Assembly (NCBI GenBank): GCA_033283175.1
Contig: JAWMQM010000001.1
Span: forward strand, 682,001-746,000
Source: Pseudomaricurvus sp033283175
GTDB lineage: Bacteria > Pseudomonadota > Gammaproteobacteria > Pseudomonadales > Cellvibrionaceae
Length of the DNA stretch: 64,000 nt
Reading direction: 5' to 3'
In this document: piece by piece, positions 35,770-44,192 of the stretch
How positions within the stretch are numbered: position 1 is the first letter of the stretch
Layout: every line of letters begins with the position of its first letter
Made by a program: the position numbers and the translations under genes
Notes under the pieces: model-generated
What the model was told of the DNA's origin: nothing
Databases searched by the model: none
What the model saw: only the letters and a program-made list of their open reading frames with translations

Positions 35770-36474
35770 TCAGCGGAGGTCAGGCTGCAGGCAGATATAG
35801 CGCCGGTAGATCTCATCAGCCCGTCCGGAGATACAGTCCGCCAGTGGCCAGCCTGCCCCCTGCAACAGGGAATGAAACACGGCTTCGTCAAAGGCCTGCA
35901 GAAACTGCTGCGCCAGCGGCCGGTAACTGAGGTGCCACGGCTCCGGCGCCACACCACCGATATCCTCGGCGTAGGGGAAGAAAAATCCCCCGGCAGAGTC
36001 GCTGGCAACTGCCTGCTGCAGCCATTGGGTCATGGGGGCAAAGGGACCGGCACCCGTGTACTCCTCCGGCACCAGCTGCAGGCGGTAGTCGGCGGGCACG
36101 GCGGCAGCGTCGTAAATATCGAAGTCGGTACCCCAGTGATGGCGTGAGGTGCCGGGCAGTGCCGACCAGCGCAACAGGGCCTGCAGCTGCTCCTCAGGAG
36201 TGAGAGTGTTAACGTCAAGGCGCTCGCCGGTGCGGGAAAACAGGGGCAACTCACCCCGCAGTTTACGCTGCCAGATAGCCATCTGGCGCTCAAAACTGCG
36301 AAAACCACTGGCCAGGGTCAGCTCAAAACCCGCCTCCCGGGCCCGGTCACGCAGGTGCTGCAGGGGCTCCAGCACCTGCCGGTGCACCAGCACACCACCC
36401 CAGCCAGGCACCAGGTGCGCCTCAGTCTGCCCGGTGAGCTGGTCAAAGTCCGGATCGGGGGGAGTGCAGGTCAT
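35770..36474 (-). CDS. M15-family D-alanyl-D-alanine carboxypeptidase (VanY-like)
   Basis: 234 residues from the ATG at 36474 (MTCTPPDPDFDQ); an upstream in-frame start would run through the divergent promoter. Zinc and catalytic residues are seen in SRHHWGTDFDIYD (His and Asp) and EPWHLSYRP (Glu and His), with LASGFRSFERQMAIW before them. No signal peptide is evident, so whether it acts in the cytoplasm (muropeptide trimming) or is exported otherwise is open. Confidence 0.88.
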   Translation of the reverse strand: MTCTPPDPDFDQLTGQTEAHLVPGWGGVLVHRQVLEPLQHLRDRAREAGFELTLASGFRSFERQMAIWQRKLRGELPLFSRTGERLDVNTLTPEEQLQALLRWSALPGTSRHHWGTDFDIYDAAAVPADYRLQLVPEEYTGAGPFAPMTQWLQQAVASDSAGGFFFPYAEDIGGVAPEPWHLSYRPLAQQFLQAFDEAVFHSLLQGAGWPLADCISGRADEIYRRYICLQPDLR

Positions 36475-36584
36475 CCAAAAGTCCAATTTGCCAACGCGGC
36501 GGGAAAATGTATTATAACCGCTTGGCCTACCCGACCATACGTGTAGCAAAAAATACAATAAAAACAAAATTGGGGTTTGCTTTT

Positions 36585-36893
36585 ATGACGAGCAGTCATA
36601 GTGACTTATTGCAATTGAAAAATCTTGGTGTCGCCTCGGTTAATATCCTCAGAGCTATTGGCATCCACTCCTGCGACGATCTCAAACAGGTTGGCCCTGT
36701 GCAGGCCTACATCCGAATCAAGCTCCGCGGCATTCATGTCTCCAAGGTCATGCTCTACGCCCTGGAAGGTGCGCTGCAGGACGTGCACTGGAACGATCTC
36801 GATCCCGGGCAAAAACAACAACTGGTGGCCCAGGCCGAACAGGCAATGACTCCGCCTCCCGTGCCGGATTCCCAGCCGCTGCAACGGCACTGA
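36585..36893 (+). CDS. Stand-alone TfoX C-terminal-domain protein
   Basis: 102 residues that match only the C-terminal half of TfoX/Sxy: LLQLKNLGVASVNILRAIGI, then DDLKQVGPVQAYIRIK and VMLYALEGALQDVHWNDL. This helix-hairpin-helix-like domain occurs alone in many bacteria. The ATG at 36585 has a GGGG tract nine bases upstream; the longer frame from 36507 runs through AT-rich promoter DNA. Competence control is a family association for full TfoX and should not be assumed. Confidence 0.85.
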   Translation: MTSSHSDLLQLKNLGVASVNILRAIGIHSCDDLKQVGPVQAYIRIKLRGIHVSKVMLYALEGALQDVHWNDLDPGQKQQLVAQAEQAMTPPPVPDSQPLQRH

Positions 36894-36929
36894 TCCCGGC
36901 CTCACACAGCCCAATAAAAATCACTCTCA

Positions 36930-36980
36930 AATGAGAATTATTTTTATTGACATACAGATGAGAGAGGTTATCATTCTCAC
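36930..36980 (+). promoter_or_regulatory. Fur-controlled promoter
   Basis: TTGACA (36947-36952) and TATCAT (36969-36974) with a 16-base spacer. Two Fur-box-like sites overlap it: AATGAGAATTATTTTTATT at 36930-36948, and on the minus strand GAGAATGATAACC (complement of 36966-36978), which matches 11 of the first 13 positions of the Fur consensus. Fur would block both promoter elements when iron is plentiful. Confidence 0.7.
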
Positions 36981-37085
36981 ATCGTCGCTCTTGTAGCGAC
37001 GGTAGAGTTTAAGGTCCTCATGACCTTCTCTCCTAAACAGGCTAATCACGGTTGTGGGCCGCCCCTTCGGGGGCGGCCATTTTTT
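36981..37085 (+). ncRNA. Candidate Fur-regulated small RNA
   Basis: About 105 nt from a predicted start near 36981 to a strong terminator. Three stems: 36983-36989 with 36995-37001 (7 bp); 37011-37016 with 37022-37027 (6 bp); and the terminator 37057-37065 with 37070-37078 (9 bp, TTCG loop) followed by six T. Between stems 2 and 3 lies a C/U-rich single strand (CTCTCCTAAACAGG) able to pair with ribosome-binding sites. Layout and Fur control parallel RyhB/PrrF, but I see no sequence match to either. An ATG at 37020 opens a frame that runs through the terminator, so translation is unlikely. Confidence 0.7.
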
Positions 37086-37232
37086 GCGCCCCATTCCAGC
37101 CACCCCGCCCTGCCTTCCCCCGGCCACACTTAGCAGTTATTTACCTTCCGGCCCGGCCGCCAGGCATTGATTTTTGCCCCCGCCGCACACATCTTAGCAA
37201 CTCCGAATCAGTGAATTCCGCAGGAGTACCCC

Positions 37233-38126
37233 GTGTTACGTATTGGCTTGTTTCTGTTGACCAACCTGGCCGTCATTCTGGTCGCCAGCATCACACTTAA
37301 CCTGTTGGGTGTGGGCTCCTACCTCGATGCCAGCGGCAGCGGTCTCGACCTGGGCAACCTGCTGGTGTTCTGCGCCGTCTTCGGCTTCAGCGGTGCGCTG
37401 ATATCGCTCTTCCTGTCCAAATTCATGGCCAAGATGAGCACCCGCACCCAGATTATCGAGCGCCCTTCCAACGCCGAGGAGAAGTGGCTGCTGGAGACTG
37501 TCGCCGACCTGTCAGAGAAAGCCCGCATCCGCATGCCGGAGGTGGGTATTTTCCCGGCCCAGGAAGCCAACGCCTTTGCCACCGGCTGGAATCGCAATGC
37601 CGCCCTGGTCGCCGTCAGTGCCGGCCTGCTGCATCGCTTCAACAAGGATGAGGTGCGCGCAGTACTGGCCCACGAAATCGGCCACGTCGCGAATGGCGAT
37701 ATGGTGACCCTGACCCTGATCCAGGGTGTGGTGAACACCTTTGTGATGTTCTTTGCCCGCATCATCGGCCACACCGTCGACCGCGCCGTGTTCAAGACCG
37801 AGCAGGGGCATGGACCGGCGTTTTACATCGTCACTTTTGTGGCAGAAATGGTGCTGGCCGTACTCGCCTCCATGATCGTCATGGCCTTCTCCCGCCATCG
37901 CGAATTCCGCGCTGACGACGCCGGCGCCCGCCTGGCTAGCCGCGGCGCCATGATCAACGCCCTGCGACGCCTGCAGATGGAAGTGGAAGCCCAGGTGCCC
38001 AGCTCCATGCCCGACAGCATCTACGCTTTCGGTATCAGTGGCGGCTTCAAGCAGAACTTCTCCAAACTGTTTGCCAGTCACCCGCCCCTGCAGGAGCGCA
38101 TTGCCGCCCTGCAAGCGAGCGCCTGA
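37233..38126 (+). CDS. htpX: Membrane zinc metalloprotease HtpX
   Basis: 297 residues with four hydrophobic segments (two at the N-terminus, two near 160-220). The zinc motif is LAHEIGHVANGD and the third ligand Glu is in RHREFRADD. Start GTG at 37233, six bases after CAGGAG, giving MLRIGLFLLTNLAV as in E. coli HtpX. It degrades misfolded inner-membrane proteins with FtsH. Confidence 0.96.
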   Translation: MLRIGLFLLTNLAVILVASITLNLLGVGSYLDASGSGLDLGNLLVFCAVFGFSGALISLFLSKFMAKMSTRTQIIERPSNAEEKWLLETVADLSEKARIRMPEVGIFPAQEANAFATGWNRNAALVAVSAGLLHRFNKDEVRAVLAHEIGHVANGDMVTLTLIQGVVNTFVMFFARIIGHTVDRAVFKTEQGHGPAFYIVTFVAEMVLAVLASMIVMAFSRHREFRADDAGARLASRGAMINALRRLQMEVEAQVPSSMPDSIYAFGISGGFKQNFSKLFASHPPLQERIAALQASA

Positions 38127-38137
38127 GCCGCCTGACA

Positions 38138-38464
38138 GTGCAGTTCCTGTGTGAATTAGGGGATATTCCCGACTACGGCAGCAAGGGGTTCAGCCTGCAG
38201 GGGCTGAACCTGTTTGCCGTACGGCAGAAAGCGCGGGTGCACGTCTATCACAACAGCTGCCCGCACATGGGTATTCCGCTGGAGTGGGTGGAAGACCGCT
38301 TCCTCGACGTCGACGGCGAACTGATCCAGTGCTCCACCCACGGGGCCCTGTTTACCATTCACGACGGCCTCTGCGTCGCCGGCCCCTGCAGTGGCCGCTC
38401 GCTGACGGCCATCCCCACCGAGCTGCGCCAGCAGCAGGTATGGGTAGACACCTCAGCCCTCTGA
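38138..38464 (+). CDS. Rieske [2Fe-2S] ferredoxin-like protein
   Basis: A 108-residue soluble Rieske protein. Cluster ligands are in CPHMGIPLEW (Cys-x-His) and CSTHGALF (Cys-x-x-His). Start GTG at 38138, 11 bases after the htpX stop. Similar small Rieske proteins act as ferredoxin subunits of oxygenases, or alone; no oxygenase is nearby. Confidence 0.88.
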   Translation: MQFLCELGDIPDYGSKGFSLQGLNLFAVRQKARVHVYHNSCPHMGIPLEWVEDRFLDVDGELIQCSTHGALFTIHDGLCVAGPCSGRSLTAIPTELRQQQVWVDTSAL

Positions 38465-38472
38465 TTCGCCTC

Positions 38473-39177
38473 TCAGATGATGACCGGCAACGGTCGGCAA
38501 AGGGCGATAGCCTGCGGTGTTATATCGGCCTGGTAGGCGAACACCTCCACTCCCTGGTCCGCCACCTCCGCCAGGGTTTGCGCGTAGAGGGGATCAATTG
38601 CTGCCGCCGCTGCCACCTGCCGGATGCCGGTGTGCTGCACACAGAAGAGCAGCACCGCCCGGTGCCCCTCCGCCACCATGGCGGCCAGCTCGCGCAGGTG
38701 TTTGGTGCCCCGGCTGCTGACCGAATCGGGAAATAGCCCCAGCCCCTCGTCCTCGCAGAGGGTGACATTCTTCACCTCCACATAGCAGTTGCCGGCCGCA
38801 CCCTCCAGCAGCAGGTCGATGCGACTGCGCTCCGCCCCATACGGTACCTCCCTGCGCACCCGTTCGTAGCCCTGCAGCTCGGCAATGGTGCCATTGGTAA
38901 TGGCCTCCTCCACCAGGGCGTTGGCGCGGCCAGTATTTACGCCAGCCAGGTCTCCGGCGGGTGTCGTCGCGATCTCCCAGGTGCGGGAGTATTTGCGCTT
39001 GGGGTTATCCGATTGTGAAAACCAGCAGGGACTGCCTTCCTCGAGACAGGCCTTCATGGAGCCGGTATTGGGACAGTGGATAGTGACCTGCTCGCCGCCC
39101 GGCAGCTCCACGTCTGCCAGAAAACGCTTGTAGCGACGCAGCAGCCGACCTTCGGCCAGCGGGGGATCAAAATTCAT
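38473..39177 (-). CDS. sfsA: SfsA family DNA-binding protein / sugar fermentation stimulation protein
   Basis: 234 residues with the family's FDPPLAEGRLLRRYKRFLAD opening, VTIHCPNTGSMKACLEEG, RIDLLLEGAAGNCYVEVKNVTL and DSVSSRGTKHLRELAAM. The second half has the nuclease-like acidic core (DLLLE, VEVKN). AAGGAAAG precedes the ATG. Convergent with the Rieske gene; divergent from dksA, to which it is linked in many relatives. Confidence 0.95.
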   Translation of the reverse strand: MNFDPPLAEGRLLRRYKRFLADVELPGGEQVTIHCPNTGSMKACLEEGSPCWFSQSDNPKRKYSRTWEIATTPAGDLAGVNTGRANALVEEAITNGTIAELQGYERVRREVPYGAERSRIDLLLEGAAGNCYVEVKNVTLCEDEGLGLFPDSVSSRGTKHLRELAAMVAEGHRAVLLFCVQHTGIRQVAAAAAIDPLYAQTLAEVADQGVEVFAYQADITPQAIALCRPLPVII

Positions 39178-39512
39178 GGACTGATCTTTCCTTTATTAGC
39201 TTCCCGAAAACCGCAGCATTGGCGGCTCCGGCAGAATCGCGCAGCCAGTCTATGGCGCTTTGCGATGAGTGCAAGTTGCAATTCCCTGCGGGGCCTCCCG
39301 GAGCACCATTTGTACAGTTGACAGATCCCCGCCTTAGGCGCAGTATCCGCGACCGTTATTGATTTTGGGGACCAATCCTGCGGCCTGACAAAGCGCTGGC
39401 AGGCTTTCTGCATATCTGGTAGCTTGCCCGTTTGGGTTTTATTTGCCCAGGCTTGCGGACTTTCGCACCCCTCTACTGTTTAATCTGGAATCTTGGAACG
39501 AGGCGTACACAG
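39178..39512. other. Divergent intergenic region, sfsA / dksA
   Basis: 335 bases with no gene that I can support. A TTGACA at about 39318 lacks a good -10 at normal spacing. The dksA promoter and leader must lie here. No stable terminator or repeat is evident. Confidence 0.4.
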
Positions 39513-39956
39513 ATGCCGAAAAACTCTAAAAACACCGAAAGCGTCACTTTGCGGGGTTTCACACCCTACAAAGAGAAGAAGGGTGAAGAGTACATGAACG
39601 ATGCTCAGAAAGAGCATTTCCGCGCAATGCTGCTGACCTGGAAGCGAGAGCTGATGGAAGAGGTGGATCGCACGGTTTCCCACATGAAAGACGAAGCCGC
39701 CAACTTCCCCGACCCCGCCGACCGCGCTACCCAGGAAGAGGAGTTCAGCCTCGAACTGCGCACCCGCGATCGCGAGCGCAAGCTGATCAAGAAAATCGAT
39801 AACACCATGCAGCTGATCGACGATGACGACTACGGTTACTGCGAAACCTGCGGTGTAGAGATCGGCATCCGCCGCCTGGAAGCCCGTCCCACTGCCACCC
39901 AGTGTATCGACTGCAAAACCCTCGACGAGATCAAGGAGAAGCAGATCGGCGGCTAA
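39513..39956 (+). CDS. dksA: RNA polymerase-binding transcription factor DksA
   Basis: 147 residues. The coiled-coil carries the tip motif DPADRATQEEE (two Asp residues that enter the polymerase secondary channel), followed by the four-cysteine zinc finger CETCGVEIG...CIDCKTL. The ATG at 39513 gives MPKNSKN; a longer frame upstream lacks support. Works with ppGpp to control stable RNA and amino-acid promoters. Followed by gluQ, its usual partner. Confidence 0.97.
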   Translation: MPKNSKNTESVTLRGFTPYKEKKGEEYMNDAQKEHFRAMLLTWKRELMEEVDRTVSHMKDEAANFPDPADRATQEEEFSLELRTRDRERKLIKKIDNTMQLIDDDDYGYCETCGVEIGIRRLEARPTATQCIDCKTLDEIKEKQIGG

Positions 39957-39970
39957 CCACCGATCTGCCG

Positions 39971-40005
39971 GGATAACCGGCGGCGCTAACCGCCGCCGGT
40001 TATCC
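39971..40005 (+). terminator. Strong hairpin between dksA and gluQ
   Basis: A perfect 14-bp stem (39971-39984 with 39992-40005) with a 7-base loop but no T-run. It could be a Rho-independent-like stop, an mRNA 3'-end stabiliser or an attenuator for gluQ. Confidence 0.45.
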
Positions 40006-40026
40006 TCTCCACACCCCTCCCCCCTC

Positions 40027-40917
40027 GTGACGACTGCCCCCGGCGCCGACTATATCGGGCGCTTCGCTCCCTCTCCCACCGGTGAACTGCATCAGGGTTC
40101 CCTGCTGACCGCAGTTGCCTCCTGGCTCGACGCCCGGCAACACCATGGCCAGTGGCTGGTACGGATGGAAGATCTCGATCCTCCCCGGGAACAGCGCGGC
40201 GCCGCCGACGCCATCCTCCGCGCTCTCGAAGCCCACGGTCTCGGGTGGGACGGTGAGGTGATGTACCAGAGCCAGCGCCATGACGCATATCAGGCCTGCC
40301 TCGATGACTTCGCCGGGCGGGCGCTGATCTATCCCTGCAACTGCAATCGCCAGAGACTGCAAGCCCTCACCGCTTACGACGGCCACTGCCTGCAACACCC
40401 GCCCGCCTCGGGCCCGGTGGCACTGCGGGTAAAAACCCCCGCCAGCGGCGACGATGAACTCTGCTTTGATGACCTGCTGCAGGGACGTCAGTGCCAGCAG
40501 CTTCACCGTGAGGTGGGGGACTTTGTGCTGCGCCGCAAGGATGGCCTCTACGCCTACCAGCTGGCGGTGGTGGTGGACGATATCACCCAGGGCATTACCC
40601 ACGTACTGCGCGGCTGCGACCTGCTGGACTCCACCCCCCGCCAGCTCTGGCTGTTCCGGCTGCTGCAGGCGCCAGAGCCACAGTTCGGCCACCTGCCGGT
40701 GGTGGTCAACCCGGAGGGCCAGAAGCTCAGCAAGCAGACCTTCGCCGCCCCCCTGCAAGCGGCGGAGGCAAGCCAGAATCTGTGGCTGGCGCTGCAACGG
40801 CTGCAACTGCAGCCGCCGGCGGAGTTGCGCGGTGCCGACTGCCAGACCCTGCTGGCGTGGGGCGTGAGTCATTGGCGCCGCAGCGCCGTAATGGCACTGC
40901 GCAGCCTCGCAGAATAA
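40027..40917 (+). CDS. gluQ: Glutamyl-Q tRNA(Asp) synthetase
   Basis: A 296-residue class I synthetase lacking the anticodon-binding domain. The HIGH-like site is RFAPSPTGELHQGSL, the KMSKS-like site is GQKLSKQ, and a zinc site is formed by YPCNCNRQR with downstream GHCLQH. It attaches glutamate to queuosine in tRNA-Asp. Start GTG at 40027 has no clear ribosome site and follows a large hairpin, so expression may depend on read-through from dksA. Confidence 0.95.
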   Translation: MTTAPGADYIGRFAPSPTGELHQGSLLTAVASWLDARQHHGQWLVRMEDLDPPREQRGAADAILRALEAHGLGWDGEVMYQSQRHDAYQACLDDFAGRALIYPCNCNRQRLQALTAYDGHCLQHPPASGPVALRVKTPASGDDELCFDDLLQGRQCQQLHREVGDFVLRRKDGLYAYQLAVVVDDITQGITHVLRGCDLLDSTPRQLWLFRLLQAPEPQFGHLPVVVNPEGQKLSKQTFAAPLQAAEASQNLWLALQRLQLQPPAELRGADCQTLLAWGVSHWRRSAVMALRSLAE

Positions 40918-41006
40918 CCGGCGCAGTAAAAGCCGTGTCGCAGACGTGCACCGATGGCAGCCTTTCAGTACACTCAGCGCAGCCTTTTTTCCGCTGACCC
41001 GGGCCT

Positions 41007-41177
41007 ATGAATAATCAACGCTATCTGATCCTGCTGCTGCTGGTGGCCTACATCTTCTCTCCCACGCTGTTTACCTGGATGATCAATCCGGAGGGCGCCT
41101 GGTACCGCCCCTACCTGATTTGGGCGATGCTGGTTGTGGCGGCCTTCTTCTACCACTCGCGCAAGAAGCATCAATGA
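41007..41177 (+). CDS. cbrX: Small membrane protein CbrX
   Basis: A 56-residue protein with two hydrophobic helices (LILLLLVAYIFSP and YLIWAMLVVAAFFYH) and a basic tail (SRKKHQ). Its ATGA stop overlaps the cbrA start, so the two are translationally coupled. The same small gene precedes cbrA in Pseudomonas, where it is co-transcribed with cbrA. Function in the sensor is uncertain. Confidence 0.8.
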   Translation: MNNQRYLILLLLVAYIFSPTLFTWMINPEGAWYRPYLIWAMLVVAAFFYHSRKKHQ

Positions 41178-44137
41178 CTTTCGATATCACCGACATCGCC
41201 ATTATCGGCATCATCTACCTGGTGATACTGTTCGGCATCGCCTTTGCCGCCGAGAAGGGCATCATCCCGAAAAAGATCTCCCGGCATCCGGTCACCTACA
41301 TACTCTCACTGGGGGTCTTTGCCAGCGCCTGGGCCTTTTATGGGGTGATCGACCTCGCTTTCCAGTTCGGCTACGGCGCCCTGGCCTACTACCTGGGTAC
41401 GGGTGCCCTGTTCCTGTTTGCCCCGGTGGCCATCGCCCCGCTGGCACAGCTGGCGCGCCGCTTCCAGATTGGCAGCCTCGCCGACCTGCTGGTGTTTCGT
41501 TACCACAGCCAGACCGCCGGTGCCGTCAGCACCCTCTGCATGTTGCTGGCGGCGCTGCCGCTGCTGGCCCTGCAACTGCAGGCTGTGGCCGACACCCTGC
41601 AGATCATGACCCTCTACAACCGTGAGGAACCGCTGAGCGTCTTCAGTGACTGGAACTCGCGGGAGTTCCTTGCCTTCTCCTACTGCGCCGTACTGGCGGT
41701 GTTCACCATCCTGTTTGGCTCCAGCCGCGACCAGCACCCGGGACTGATCGTGGCCATGGCCTTCGAATCACTGCTGAAACTGGTGGCCCTGCTGGCGATC
41801 GGCCTGCTGGCGATCTATGGCGTGTTTGGCAGCCTTGGCGCCCTGGACCAATGGCTGCTGGACTACCCGGAGCATATCGAGCTGTTGCACACCCCCATAC
41901 GCGACACGGCCTCCCACACCCTGCTGCTGGTGTTCCTGGCCACCGCCGTCGCCATGCCCCACATCTTCCACATGAGCGTGGTGGAGGGCCCCCTGAAACA
42001 GATGACCTCCACCCTGAGCTGGGCTTTCCCCCTGTTCCTGCTGCTGTTGGCGCTGCCGGTATTTCCGATCCTGTGGGCCGGTTTCGAGTTGGGCGTGCCA
42101 CTGCCGGCGCAGTACTTCACCCTCGGCATCCCGTTATTGAGCGAATCCCCCTCGCTAACGGTACTGGCGTTTCTCGGCGGTCTCTCGGCGGCTACCGGTG
42201 CCATGGTCTCCTTTGCACTGGCACTGAGTACCATGCTGCTCAATCACTGGCTGCTGCCGGTGCTCAATATCCGTAACCCGCACAACATCTACCGCCAACT
42301 GCTGTGGCTGCGCCGCGGCCTGATCCTGGCGGTGTTTGTCATCAGCTACGGCTTCTATCAGGTACTGGAGAGCCGCCTCAGCCTCACCCAGCTGGCGCTG
42401 ATGGGCTTTATCCAGACCCTGCAGTTCCTGCCCGGACTGCTGGCAGTCTCCTACTGGCCAGCAGCCAACAGCCGCGGTTTTATTACCGGGCTGGTGCTGG
42501 GCTCCGGTGTCTGGCTGGTGGGGCTGCTGCTCCCGGCATTTACTGGCTGGGAGACACTGGCACTGCCCTGGCTAAACCTCGAGCTACCCCTTGGTATCGA
42601 GCACTGGAACAGCATCACCATGGTCTCCCTGACCGCCAACCTCGCGGCCTTTATCGGACTCTCGCTGCTGACCAAATCCAGTGTGGAGGAGCGCTACTCG
42701 GCAGAACTCTGCGCTGAAGATGAATTGAGCCACCCGCTGCGCATGATCCTCGATGTGCACAGCGCCGAAGAGTTTATCGATCGCCTGCGCAGCAGCCTGG
42801 GCCAGGCCAACGCCGAGCGCGAGGTCAAGCGCGCCCTGAAAGAGCTCAACCTGACGGTCAGTGAACGTCGCCCCTACGCCCTGCGGCGCCTGCGTGACAA
42901 GATTGAAGCCAACCTCTCCGGCCTGATGGGGACCGCCATGGCGGGCGAAATTCTCGACAAGAAGATCCCCTATCACCTGCCGGAAGCCAAGGGCACCACC
43001 GACATCAATCTGATCGAAAACCGCCTCACCCAGTACCGCAGTCACCTGCGCGGCCTGGCGGCCGAGCTCAACAACCTGCGCCTCTACCACCGCAACACGC
43101 TGGAGGAGCTACCCATGGCAGCCTGCTCCCTGGGCGACGACAGTGAAATCCTGCTCTGGAACCACGCCATGCAGGAGCTCACCGGCATCTCATCAGAGTC
43201 CGTGGTGGGGTCGCTGCTGGAGGATATTCCCGAGCCCTGGCAGCAGATCCTGGCGCGCTTCTCCAAACTCTCGGAAGCACACACCCATAAACAGCAATTG
43301 ACGGTAGATGGCGTGCCGCGCTGGATCAGCCTGCACAAGGCCAATATTGCCGGGCCGGTGGCCGATAGTGCCGACGGCCAGGTGATCCTGCTGGAGGACA
43401 TGACCGAAAACCAGCGCCTGGAGCAGGAGCTGGTGCACAGTGAGCGCCTGGCCTCCATCGGTCGCCTCGCCGCCGGCGTCGCCCACGAAATCGGCAACCC
43501 GGTGACCGGCATCGCCTGCCTGGCACAGAACCTGAAGTACGAAGCCGACGACCCCGATGCCTGCCTGGAGACTGCCGACCAGATCCTCAGCCAGACCGAC
43601 CGTGTCAGCCGCATCGTGCACTCCCTGGTCAGCTTCTCCCACACCGGCAAGCAGGATCAGGCGGACTTTATGCCGGTAGCCCTGCGGGAGATGGCCGCCG
43701 AGGCGGTACAGCTGCTGTCGCTGCAGAAGGAGAAGACCCAGGTGCACTACGACAACCGGATCGACGCCGGCCTGGTGATCAAAGGCGACTCACAGCGCCT
43801 GATCCAGGTGTTTATCAACCTGCTCTCCAACGCCCGCGACGCCAGCCCGGATGGCGGGCACATTGTTCTGGACGGTGAAGACCTCGGCGCCATGCTACTG
43901 ATCAGTGTCACCGACGAAGGCAGCGGTATTGCCGACGAGCACCGCGAACGGGTGCTGGAGCCCTTTTTCACCAGCAAGGAACCGGGCGAGGGTACAGGAC
44001 TCGGGCTGGCCATGGTCTACAGCATCATCGAGGACCACGGCGGCCAGCTGGAGATCGAAAGTCCCGCGCCCGGGCAGAGTTCTGGCACACAAATCCGCAT
44101 AAAATTACCGCGCCAGCTTGAAACTCGCGGCGACTAG
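41174..44137 (+). CDS. cbrA: Sensor histidine kinase CbrA with a transporter-like N-terminus
   Basis: 987 residues: an SLC5/SSS-transporter-like membrane domain of about 13 helices (1-510), a STAC-like linker, a PAS domain (about 650-740; ACSLGDDSEILLWNHAMQEL), then HisKA with His771 in GVAHEIGNPVTGI. The ATPase domain has NLLSNARDAS, DEGSGI and GEGTGLGLAMV. All catalytic boxes are intact, unlike the RetS-position protein at 3.6 kb. The ATG at 41174 overlaps cbrX. Controls carbon/nitrogen balance through CbrB. Confidence 0.95.
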   Translation: MTFDITDIAIIGIIYLVILFGIAFAAEKGIIPKKISRHPVTYILSLGVFASAWAFYGVIDLAFQFGYGALAYYLGTGALFLFAPVAIAPLAQLARRFQIGSLADLLVFRYHSQTAGAVSTLCMLLAALPLLALQLQAVADTLQIMTLYNREEPLSVFSDWNSREFLAFSYCAVLAVFTILFGSSRDQHPGLIVAMAFESLLKLVALLAIGLLAIYGVFGSLGALDQWLLDYPEHIELLHTPIRDTASHTLLLVFLATAVAMPHIFHMSVVEGPLKQMTSTLSWAFPLFLLLLALPVFPILWAGFELGVPLPAQYFTLGIPLLSESPSLTVLAFLGGLSAATGAMVSFALALSTMLLNHWLLPVLNIRNPHNIYRQLLWLRRGLILAVFVISYGFYQVLESRLSLTQLALMGFIQTLQFLPGLLAVSYWPAANSRGFITGLVLGSGVWLVGLLLPAFTGWETLALPWLNLELPLGIEHWNSITMVSLTANLAAFIGLSLLTKSSVEERYSAELCAEDELSHPLRMILDVHSAEEFIDRLRSSLGQANAEREVKRALKELNLTVSERRPYALRRLRDKIEANLSGLMGTAMAGEILDKKIPYHLPEAKGTTDINLIENRLTQYRSHLRGLAAELNNLRLYHRNTLEELPMAACSLGDDSEILLWNHAMQELTGISSESVVGSLLEDIPEPWQQILARFSKLSEAHTHKQQLTVDGVPRWISLHKANIAGPVADSADGQVILLEDMTENQRLEQELVHSERLASIGRLAAGVAHEIGNPVTGIACLAQNLKYEADDPDACLETADQILSQTDRVSRIVHSLVSFSHTGKQDQADFMPVALREMAAEAVQLLSLQKEKTQVHYDNRIDAGLVIKGDSQRLIQVFINLLSNARDASPDGGHIVLDGEDLGAMLLISVTDEGSGIADEHRERVLEPFFTSKEPGEGTGLGLAMVYSIIEDHGGQLEIESPAPGQSSGTQIRIKLPRQLETRGD

Positions 44138-44192
44138 GGTAACACTAGCGCTCACTTGGCCCCCCAGTAACAGATCAGGTAACAAAAGACCT

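Noticed and set aside
37020..37133. Possible small protein beginning MTFSPKQANHG inside the Fur-controlled RNA
   Set aside because: A weak AAGG precedes the ATG, but the frame reads through the strong terminator and has no stop before it, so the transcript could not encode the whole frame.
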